Source: Uranotaenia lowii (lineage: Eukaryota; Arthropoda; Insecta; Diptera; Culicidae). From it: a stretch of 64,000 nucleotides of DNA. A program made the translations under genes and the position numbers. Location: contig NC_073693.1 in NCBI RefSeq assembly GCF_029784155.1, forward strand, positions 332,882,592-332,946,591, in the 5' to 3' direction. Below, in pieces: positions 23,158-35,100 of the stretch; position 1 is the stretch's first letter, and each line of letters opens with the position of its first letter. The notes below the pieces were generated by a model. The model saw only the letters and a list, made by a program, of their open reading frames with translations. It did not search any database and was not told the DNA's origin.

Positions 23158-26100
23158 GTAATTCCCCAAATCCAGACACTCGGACTAGTCATTGACTTTG
23201 TAGCTTTCCCATGAATCACTCGACACTATTTGGTAGGTTTCTCGTGATCTGAGTTCTAACGTTGCATGTTTTCATTCTTCTTTCCGTTCAAAAACAGGGC
23301 CAGAGGACGTGCTGCTGTTCAACAGTACCAATGGTCTTTACCAGCAATCGGTGACGCTAACCGCCCGGATGTATCCGATTGAGGCCACTGCGGCGAAATC
23401 GTTCTGGGGCCTACCAACGCTGATCTGGGCGATCCTGATCGGGACCATTGTGATACTGATTGTGATCCTAGCGACACTCTTCTTCTGCTGCTGGCTACAG
23501 CCGAGAACGCGGAAGCTCCTGGCATCGAGCTACTACACCGGAAGTACTGGTAAGTTTCTTCAGACGTTCCCCAAGAAACTATACCTTCAACAGACTTTCT
23601 TTCAGTTTCCCACAACTCGATTGTGCCGAAATCGCAAACTAGTGATTCGAACCAACTAGTGATGCCCTTATCGATTGGCATCTGTCCACCTCAGTACAGT
23701 GCACCTCCTCCCCCGAACAACAACAGCGGCAACAACACCAGCGGAAGCAACAACAACAGCAACAGCGTCAACAACTCACCGTGCAATCAACACAGCAATC
23801 AGCAAAGCTGCAGCGGGACAACCGGAGTTCCATGTCATCCTGGCAGTGTCGGTAGCAGCGCCAATTCGGCCGGCCAACATGGCAAATACAGTAGCTCACC
23901 GCAGCAGCAGCAGCAGCAGTACTCGCACCAGTACCATCAACAGATGCAGCAACAGCAGCAACAGTATCAACATCATCACCAGTGCATACATCATCAACAG
24001 CAGCAGCAACAGCATCAACAATCACAACAGTACCACTATGCCCAAATGCAGCAGCACCAGCACCCCCAGCAACAGTGTAGCCAATATGGCCGACAGAGTC
24101 CCCATCAGCAAAGTCTACAGCAGTACTACAACCAGCAACAACAGCAGATGCATCAACAGCAACATCAACAGCAGCAGCAGCAGCATCAACATCAACAGAT
24201 AACTCAATACATACATCCCTCCCAGCAGCAGGCACTGCAGCAGCAACAACAGAGGTGAGCAACTGGGATTTTACTACCACAGGATTAAATTTTTAAAATA
24301 ATTGTTACCAATAGGTGATGGAAGCGCTGCAAAATATGGGTGATGGTTTTGCATAAGTGCAAGTAGGATACAGCTAAAATTTCACTTTTGACAGATTTTA
24401 CGGGGTTTACTTAAGGATAGAAAGAATAACTTTTCGATTCCATCGCCCATTGAGGCCCTCAGAGCTTAAGAGGTAATGTGCATACACAGAAAAAATTTTT
24501 GACTATTACGTGTCACTGAAAACTGCAACCTTTAAAATAAATCACCTGTAACACTAGTATATAAAATTTGAAAAAAATCGTGAACTTCATTGAACGACCT
24601 GTATTTTTAATGTGAAATCGGGCGCTGAATCCTAAAATGAAATTCAAAAAATTCTCAGTAGAACAGTTTCTGAGTTATGCTCCAAATATGAAAATATGGA
24701 AAAATAAAAAAAAAATACTTTTACTTAGATTAAAATATCTCTAGCTGCATACCATTAATTTGAAATCTCTTTTTTGCATATTAAAGGTGAATAAATTTGC
24801 TATCGATCATCTGAACTTCATTTTTGCGTATAAGCAACAGTAAAGTTGATATTGGTGACTTTATGATAGAAAAAATTATAAAAAACGCCTTTTTTTAGAG
24901 AAAATTTTGTTTCAGCGAAAGTTTTAGACTCTATGGTAACATTTAAAAAATCTGATTTTCTATTGGCCTTTGATGGCAATTTAAAAAAAAAGATTTCAAG
25001 TGGTTATTTATCGAAATCGGTTGAAAATTGAAGAAGTTATGGTTACTTTACCATAATAGAAATTTTTGCATTTTTTTTTAATTTAACGAACCGTAGTGTA
25101 CTAATCATAGTATAGGAAGAATTAAATATGGAATTCAGCGTCCGATTTCACATTAAAAATGACCTTCAGCTTACTTAGTTCAAAAATGCTGTAAACCAGT
25201 GTAATTAACAAAACCTGTAATTTTAAATTGTTTTCCTTGAAAGTTAACGAAGATTCATTTATTATTACAGCAAGTGTCCTGTAAAAAAGTTGTACAATAA
25301 AAAATTAAATACCACGTAATCATGTGTTCGACCTGTAAAATTACGGTAAATGTCCTGATCCTTTTTGTTACAGGACATTTGCGTATTTTACAAGAAATAA
25401 TTTTTGCTGTGTAGCATAGGTATAAGGTTGTTTCTAACAAACACGCTTTGAAGTTTTCGTGCTGCGCTGTTTTCGCTGTGGTTGTTGTATCTGACAAAAA
25501 AGGATTGAAATCAAATTCCTAAATCTGTAAGATTTTACCGAAAAAAATTTCTTGGGCTTGAACTCACATCGGCGCAAGAAGCAACTGACTTCCAAACTGA
25601 AGCTAAATCACAAGCCCAAATTCATTTTCGAATATATCGATTTGTTTGACATTAGTAACTCAAAATTAATCATTTTTGGACACATGGAATTGTATGTTTT
25701 TTTTTCAATCCTACAAGGAATGCACGATTCAAATCAAATTAAATGTATTCTAAAAAAGTTGAGATAACATGAGCCCTCTCAGTGTGGCTGACTGACGGGG
25801 TATAAGAAATAGTTGCATTCTAGATAACTATGTAAGGACTGTTCACGAAAGAAAGTGGACACGGGATGCTTTAAGCAATCCACGTGAAAAAATGTTGAAA
25901 AAGTTGGATTAAAGCTGGCGAAGGTGGAGCTTACGAACGGAGATATAGTGCCTTTTTAACCCTTGATTTCCCTATATTTTGTAAACAACCCAGAAAAACA
26001 CTGATTTGGACAAAAAAAAAATTGAACAAAAATAGACCTATATTGTGTGATTTTTTCCGATTAATCAAATGATGGCTGTTTGAGCCACCGCACGCATCGG

Positions 26101-29100
26101 AAAATGAAGATATGGCTATTTAACCATCAGTTCCTCTCCATTTTTCATACAGTTCAGAAATGCATGTAGGTACAGACTTGAACAATTTGAAACAAATGAG
26201 ACTTATCTTAAGGAATCGAATGAAGGCTGTTCAAGCCACCGCACCGCACGTGGGTTGATGTCCTTTTCGACAAAATCCACCCGTTGGCCCGATACCACTG
26301 TAGTAATTCTTTGCTGTAGTGGCAGCTTTCCAAATCTGACGAAAACTTTACTGGTCCTTTGTGAGATCTAATGTACGGAAAAAAACGTTTTTAAAGCTCT
26401 CCTCCTTGTACATTTTGGAGTCCATGGTCTTGTTTTTCAAAAAAATTGGAGTTTTTCGTCCGCAGCTACACATACCTTGCCAGATCAAACACATTCTGGC
26501 AAAACGAATTTGAATTTGGCGGGGACATCACCCCGACCAGTGGCTTTGTAAAATTTTTGGCCAGGAAGCCGCCCAAATCCATCTTCACGTACGTTTCGTC
26601 ATCCATCGTACTTCGTTAGAATCTGTTGTATAACTTCCGGGCTCGTTCTTTAGTTTCTATATTCTTCTTCAATGTCCGGTTTGATTGCTTACTGGCTTAC
26701 TGACGGTGCACCGGTCGGCATTGAACTTCTTGGCGATGTCACAGCCCGACTTCCCTGGGTTTACCTTGATCATTCTCAACAACTTCAAATGCAGTTTCCG
26801 ATCCTTAGGTCCACTATAACGCGTCCATTTTTAACGATTTCGTGATTTTTGAACCCGACCACGTCGGGTTTTTGACGTGGGTGTCCAAAATTAATTTTCG
26901 TCTCGCTGCTTCCATCACGTGTAACTTTTTTAGAACAAAACGAATCGTAATGAAATTTCCAGCACTGATAGAGGAAACATTTCCAAACAAAGTACTGTCA
27001 AAACATTCCAGATCCGACAACTAGGAGCGCTATGGTATAATAAACAGTGCATCCAGATTTAAGAAGAGCCATGCTTTAGATATGGCTGGCTGTTTATACC
27101 CTTAATTCCTCTACATTTTTCAATCAATTCAGAAAAAAAGCATGTTCGGACTTGAAAATTTTGAATCAATTGAGAACTATCTTGTGTGATTTTTTTTTTT
27201 CGACAAAATCGAATGAAGCCACCGCACGCATTGGAAATTGAAGTTATGGCTGTTTTAACATTAATTCCCCTAATTTCTTTACATATTGCAGAAAAGCATG
27301 TTCGGACTTAAAAATTTTAAACCAAATGGGACCATGTTATGTGATTTTTGAGCCACCGCACACTTTGGAAAATGGAGCAATGACTAATTTTACCCACTTT
27401 TCTCCTACATTTTTCAATAAATTTTTTGAATCAAATGAGACTAGTTTGTGTGTTTTTTTTTTTTTTCGAGAAACCAAACGAAGACCATTTCAGCCACCAC
27501 ACGCATCGTAAACTGGAGTTATGGCAGTTTTACCCTCAATCCAACATTTGTCGATTAATTCATAAAAAAAGCTTGTTCGCAAAGGAAAATTTTGGAACAA
27601 ATGAGTACTATCTGGTGTGAATTTTTTCGAGGAATCGAATGAAGGTTTTTTGAGCCACCACACGCATTGTAAAATGGACTTATGGCTGTTTTACCCTCAA
27701 TACCCAACAGTATTCAAATATTTCTGAAAAATTCATGTTCTTGAAGTCCGAACATGATTTTTTATGAAATATGAAATTTTTATGTAAAACAAAATAAGAC
27801 TTATCTATGTTATGTGGTTTCTTTCCGAGGAATTTTGTTCATGCCAATAGCGTAGAATTATTGAGAACTCATGATTGGAATAAAGGCTGAATTTTGGGTT
27901 CCGTTAGAACGGAGAAGGGAGGAGGGGATTTGAAGGTTGAAGTAAGCCCCTCCCCCCCGAACAGGTATCCTATTTATTAGTAAAATTTCGGATAACTAAC
28001 TAATAAAATTTTGTTGAACAATTCAAGAGTAGTAAAATTTTGTTGAATTAGTCAAGAGTCAAGCTTAGATTGAAACCTCAAAAATCCAGATCAATCAACA
28101 ATTATCTTTCTCATTGTTCCCTACAGATTCGGGAACTATTGCTCCGATTTGCGTGGAACATGGCAGGTGGGGGCTTTGGAAGCCGTGGAAGGATCCTAGG
28201 AAGGTTTTGAGATTCCTTCCTTTCACTGGAAGGGAGGGGGAGGAGGGGGGGGGGGTCTCCGAAACATAAGACACATGTTGAAATAACTCGAGATTCGATG
28301 AAACAATTGGAACCAAATTTGGCATGTGGTATTAGAGTAGGATAAATATTTCAAGGATAGTTAAAGACTCCTCCCATCTTTCTGTGGGTTGATAATTAGT
28401 TAGAAAGGTGGGAGGGGGCTTTCTTATACATTTTTGCACAAAACAAGAACTATCGAATGAAGCCAAATTGTTTAAAAAGGATATTTGGATACGGAAAAAG
28501 TTGCTATGATTGTTTGAAAGATCTCCCTTCTTCCATTCGAAAATAGGAAGAGGGAAGGGCGCCCAATACATTTTTTTGTATATTTTTCGGTACGAAAAAT
28601 ATTTGTTTGAATTTTTTGGACCTCAATATTAGCAACAGAAAGCTTCTCTCCGTTGTTCAACTCACTAAAAGCTAAAACCAAAATGCTCAAATTAAAATCC
28701 CACAATCAAAACCAGTTTACTTCAAGATTATTCAAATATTTACCATTTTTATTTATCCATTACATTGAGTTTTTAATCACAAGGGTCGATAATTTTGACG
28801 GGGAATAGGGACCTAAACTTTGGCATCCCTAAATCAAGTCCAATTGAGCCGAAATTTTGCACGCAGGTTAGTTTTTTGGGTCAATCTACAAAATGAACAT
28901 GGTCGGTTTTCGAAATTCTATAACAAAATATTTCCCATACATCCATTGCCACTCTGAAGTACGTATATATCTTGATGTAAAAAGCACACGAAAATCTACT
29001 TTCCGAGGCTGAAAACTGAAGAAAATTGTATAAACTGTGGCGGACACTTTAAGACCTCTTCTCACTAAAACCGAATCAAGCCAAAACCTACTCTAGAATT

Positions 29101-32100
29101 AAACCTAACCTTACAAACAAGATCCTTGAAAGCATTTAGGAAGTCCTAAAATTTAAAAACATTTTTACGAAATAAAAATATTGAAAAATTTCGCAAAATA
29201 GTAAGACCACCATCTGTTTCGCTTTTGCAAACTTTCACAATCGATAATTTTTTATGGTTTAACCCTCTTTTTAACCATGATAACTGACAACCCTTTCCTT
29301 ACTGTTCATGTGTTTAGGAGGTACTTGGAGGAATAGAGTGATCAGGTATATACTTACCCCAATGCAGTTGAATACCTTTTTTTTGTTTCGTCCGCTTTGA
29401 TATCCAAAACCAACCACAAATTGTCCAAAGGAAACAAGACACGGCTTTGGGATGCTTCTACTGTTGGTTGGAATCGTACCAATCGAAAAATACTGATTTT
29501 ATTTAATTTTATGCTGTGGGTCAACATGTTGATGGAGGGTGTTGTAGCCCTCCTGTACCGATTTTAGCACAGATTGTTCCAATATTTGCACATAATGTTG
29601 ATATTACCATCAGCAATCATAACAGCACTGACTTGAATTCATATTCAAAAGAAAGACCCCTCCATTCTACATTCACCGTAGTGCCTCATAGGCAGGATAT
29701 GATACCAGTTCTGGAGCTCTGGAGGGCCTCTACACCACAGTAAAACTCATTTGATCGATCTTCGATCCGGCACTTACGCTTCAAATTTGATCTGCGAAAT
29801 ATTCAACGAAATAGAAACTAGGAAAAATCCAGTTTTAAGCCAATTTCGAAGCAACCAGTTAGAGCAGAGAACCTAAATTGCATTTCGATTGAGTGTTTTG
29901 AAAATTCCATTTCGTGAATGACCTACTCAATAAATCACTACCAAACGCCTAACGTCCCTTTCAGCAGAGTAATGTGTGGTCAGTAGATTTCGTGCCGAAT
30001 CCAGAACGTGTCCCCCTCGACCCAATCTACCAATTTATAGGGGGACCATTTGCTATTTTCCATTTACAATTAACAGTAATGAATGCCATTATAAATTCAC
30101 AGAGAACATCAAATCCAACAGCATCACTACCACCATCAGCAGCAACAACAGCAACAACATAATCAACAGCAGCAGCAGCAACAACAAACCAAACTGGTGC
30201 ATCACAAATCCATGTGGGCAATTAATCCACTGTACGCCTCTAGTGGAGGTAAGTCGGAACAAGTGCATCCCTATACGTACATATGGGCTGATCATGAATA
30301 ATATGTTAAGTGGAGAGATATGGACGATGGTTCTACGATATTTGGGTTTGCGAAAAAAAAAAATAACAGAACAACCACATCTGGGATGACCTCAGTGTGG
30401 TTTTTCAATGGTGGGGACATTGAAAATCATTCTTTTCGTACCATTAAAATAGTGTTCCGATGTTAAGCGATGTTTAAAGGTATCTAGGAATAATTTGAAA
30501 AAAATTTTTTTTTTCAATTTACCTTATTAAAAACAAATTGTAGACCCATAACTGAATATTGAAGTGCCCTCCGTCTAAAACTCTTTGTTTTAATCCTGAT
30601 CCATTTTCTAATTTTTGTTTTCTTCTTTTCTTCGAAACAGTGATACATGATAGTGGCTCCAGTCGAGGGCGGGGCAGTGGAGGATTCGAGGATGATGACG
30701 ACGACGATAGCGGAAATACGTCCTATCGGACCCGATCGCTACCCTCCTGGGGTAAGAACAAACAGAGGCCTCTCTCGAATGCTGACGATTTGGACGAGCT
30801 GTATGCAAAGGTGAGTAATAAATAGTGTAAACATTTTTTTTTTGTTTTTGATAGGAGTTTAACCCATTTAGGTCATTCTTCCTCGATGAAAATGGTGATT
30901 AACCCATTAGGGTCATTGGAGTGGTTTTTGGCTCAGACTTTATGCAGAAGTTTGGCTTTCCGAAGGAAAGCCAGAACCTTGGTCTCTTCTTCCGGGCAGT
31001 TACTTAGTATTTCCTTTAGGCTTGTTGCAAGACGGCAGGTCTGTCTGATAGGATGGTTTTGAGGACATGTAACCAAGATGTGTTTGATGGTAATTTCTGT
31101 GTCGCAGCATGGGCAGATTGGAGGGTGGGTTTTAGTCATAAGATGTTCGTGTGTGAGGCGAGTGTGGCCGATACGGAGGCGGGTGAGATGGAGATTTGAG
31201 TTCCATTCGATGTCCCAGGATTCTTGAAGAGAGCCTCTTATGAAGTTGAGAACCTGCGGCTTCGTTTCCGGGGATTCCGGCATGACCCGGTCCCCGGAAA
31301 GGGTGATTTGCTTTTGGAGAGCTATTTTGGTGATAGTTGGTAGCCAAGGGTGTTTAATGTTGCCGTGTGACAAGGCGGAGAGCACACTGGCCGAATAGCT
31401 GAAGATGACAGTTGTTGGATCGTATGTTTCAGCTGCTTTTAGTATTGCAAACGCCTCGGAGCTGAAGACAGAACATTGCAATGGGATAGGTAGGCTTAGA
31501 TTGTTGCTACCATTGAATACGCCTCTCCCGACGCGGCCGTTGTTGGTTTTGGAACCATCTGTGTATGCGTGAGGGAGGTGGCCAAATTTATGTTCCACAA
31601 GCTGTCTAAAGTGGGCTTGAGGATCGCAGCAAGCCGTGCTCGAGAACGGTCGCGTTTTTTTCAACGTCGCGTTTTCTCATTTATATTTTCGCGAATATCA
31701 ATTTTGATGAATTTTAGGTGTTTTGGAGATTTCTGTTTAGAAAGATACTTATTACAAGTGGTAGAAATGCATTCAAATAATTGAAATAGATGCTTTTTAT
31801 TTCTAATTTTGGTGTCTGTTGTGCTTGGCGAATCGTGCGTGAAGAAAATCAATCGGTGGTTATAAAAAAAGGAATTCTATTTCCGGTCGTCGTGATTTTC
31901 ATAATTGAAATCAAATAAGTTAAGTTTCGGTTGGAGGGATTTTGATGATCTTGTGATTGTGCATCAATCGATTAGGGTATTTCCGTTAACATTTTTGTTT
32001 TCGTTAAATGCTCATGTAGATTTCTCCGAGTAGAAGAACGAAAAAAACAAACTGGAGGTCTGAGCAACATTTACTATCGGCTCGTATTTGTTTTTTGAGA

Positions 32101-35100
32101 ACAGAGTCTAAGGTAAAAGCGAACAATCAATTGGCAGTTGATCTTAGGCGGTTGAAACTGAGGGAACAGTGATGGTGAGAACATGTGAATGCAACCAATT
32201 TGAAGATGATCGGAACCAGGAAAAATAGGGAGATAGCACCAGCAGGAACTTTTGGAGTTCGGTGAGATCGTTTCTTTTTAAAATTACTCTTTTAACCCTT
32301 ATTCGTCCCAGATTTATCCCAATTACCAAACATACAATAGTGTTAAATTTTAGCACAATATCATATGAAGCGTTTGGTAGGGATCTCCACGCTTCATTCC
32401 TCCCTTGTTCCTGTATCTTTCGCGGTTTTCATCACATGGTTTAGGGCTTGTGATATAGCTCAGTTGGCAAGTCTGTTGTCTCCTGAGCCGATGTCCGCGA
32501 GTTCGAGCCCAAGAGTAAACATCGAACACAGTTGTACCGGATAAGTTTTTCAATAACGATCCGCCAACTGTAACGTTGATAAAGTCGCGAATGCCATAAA
32601 GATGGTAAAACGACTATAATCGAAACAAAAAAAAAATCACATGGTTGGCCTGGCCGTAGTAGAATCTGCAATGCATGATAATATGTAACAGATAATACGC
32701 TGAAAAGAAAAATGTAAGACGCAAGTCTTCCATTTTCCAGGATGCCTACATGTTTTGGCCATGTTGATGTAAGAAGAAGAAGAAGAAGAAGCTGTCTAAA
32801 GTGGGCTTGGATGATTGATGGGGGATCATTTTTTAATAATTCGCATCAGGCTCAAATCAACAATGGGAGCTTTGTCGTTCCAAAAACTGATACGAAGTTC
32901 TGGTCTGGGGCAGATCGGTGGGCCAACGCATGGCTTTTGATGATAGAAGTTTAGCGATTGTGTACCTGAATGGGGTTTGACCGCTCTCAGCCATCAGTGA
33001 ACTTATTGGGCTGGTGCAGAAAGCGGAGCCAATGATTCGTACGCAGCTATTGTACAGAGGTTCCAATTTGTTGATGACTTCTGAACTAGCTCGGCTGAGT
33101 AGGCCTAGCCCGTGTAGGATTGAAGGAAAAAACCAACCGTGGAGGAAGCGAAAGAGGGAATCACTGTGGGCGTAGCTGGTTCTGTTGGCCAGGACTTGAA
33201 GGATGGATAACTTAGCTTTGGCATTATTTCGAATCTGGTTCAGATGAAGATTGAAGTTTAATCGATCATCCACCCAAATACCAAGTAGGTGGGTGGAGCG
33301 GGTCAGTGGTATTATTTGATTGTTGATGGTGAGGTCGGGCAATTTCTTAAGTTTTCTTCGATTTGGACCGATATGTAGGAGGCAGGATTTACTGGGTGAG
33401 AACTGGAAGCCCACAGTGGGTGCCCAGTTTGCTATTTCGGTCAAGGCTTCTTGGAGTCTTTTCTTAGGCTGATGTTGATATGAGCAGATATGTCGTCTGC
33501 GTAGACCAGTGCTTGTATGTTTGGCGGGATTTTTTAGGAAGATGGAGTTGATTGCGATTAGGAATAGGGTGGGGGCTATCACTGATCCTTGAGGGACCCC
33601 TCCGTGGACTGTTATTTTTTCGGAGCGTGTCCCTTTTACGAGGACTTGCTTGCTGCGATCTGATAGAAAGTCGGTTATGTAGTGCATTATCCTTCCTACT
33701 ATTCCCCATTCTTTCAGTTGATTTATGATAGCGACTCTGTCGACACGGTGGAATGCTTTAGACAAGTCGAGAGAGGCACACTCTGTATGGTAGTTCCTTT
33801 GGGAGGGTGAAGAAGCATTTCTAGTTCTTGAAAGTAGTCGTCGGTGAATCGACCACTACGAAAGGCATATTGGCGATGATCTAGCAGAGACTGTCCTTCG
33901 AGGATGGCGTGGAGTCGTCGGTTTACCATTCGTTCCATTATCTTGCCAGTGCAGGCCAGCACAGTTATGGGCCTGTAGCTATCTAGGAGATGGGGATCTT
34001 GTTTAGGCTTTACTATAGGGATGACTAGATCCAGTTTCCAGCAGTTGGGGAATGTGCCATTCGTCCAGATTTCATTGAAGATGTGGAGAAGCGTTGTTTT
34101 GCCGGTGAGTGATAGATTTTTTAAAAAAGTTGAAGAGGTTGTTTTTTACACGACCGTTATCGTAGAATTACGAATGTATGTCATGTATCATTCATTCTGA
34201 CCATTAATCAAACTGCATCAAATACCCTCGCTAGTTCAACTTAACATAGTAGAATAGAGGAAAATGGAAGAAACAAAAAAAAAACCTTGCAAAACAACCA
34301 GAATACCCATCGTGTTCCACAAACTGGAAGTTTTTAAAAAGCCAAAGAATGCGGCGCGCGAGTTTCATTCATTCTGTTGGAATTCTCCCTGCAGTGCGCA
34401 GCGTTATCTGCTCTTAGGACTACATTATCACAGCAGAAAAAAAGACTGAAAAAGAAAAGGGACCGCTCTAACCAGCTTCAACTTAATTTCGAGTAAAAAC
34501 AAAGCCTCCGTCAGCCATCCGAAAGTTCCTTTAACGCACGCCCTCTGAACCGGAGACTTGCATGTCCGCATTAAACAAAAATCGCCGCTTACTATGACCA
34601 TACATGAAAGTGCCCAACAAACGAATGGACTACGCGCGCTACAGTGGCTGACTTTTTATAACTTTCCAACTTGTGGAACATGATGAATTTTTTGCTCGTT
34701 TGCAGAGGTTTTTGGTAGCAGATGCTAAGGTTTTTCTTGTTTCCCTCATTCCCTCAAACGAGCAAAAAGACCATCATGTTCCACAAGTTGGAAAGTTATA
34801 AAGCGCCAGACACTGCGGCGCGCGAACTTCATTCGTTTGTTGGGCACTTTCATGTATGGTTTTGTTTCCCAGTTTCTATTGATTTTTTTTGGCTGTGATA
34901 ATAAGTCCCACGGGCAGATATTTCTGCGCAATGCAGTGACCACACGGGAGGATGCCAACAGATCGAATGAAACCCGCGCGCCGCATTCTCTGGCTTTTTA
35001 AAACCTTTCAGTTTGTGGAACACGAAAGGTTGTTTCGCAGTTTTTTTCTTGTTGCTTTCATTTCCTCTGTTCTGATGTGATAATTTTCATTTTTGGTTTC

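Larger units (their letters stand above)
24255..30102 (+). other. Intron, 5.8 kb, repeat-filled
   Basis: Joins two Gln/His-rich exons in phase 2. It contains a TA-flanked element, a minisatellite-like array split by a transposase relic, and a reversed family A array. The stretches 25414-25840 and 28700-30100 show no recognisable gene or repeat. Confidence 0.8.

Noticed and set aside
23675..24280. Overlapping Thr/Ser-rich and antisense Ala/Val-rich frames
   Set aside because: They are alternative-frame shadows of the CAG/CAA-rich exon, which has phase-matched splice sites.
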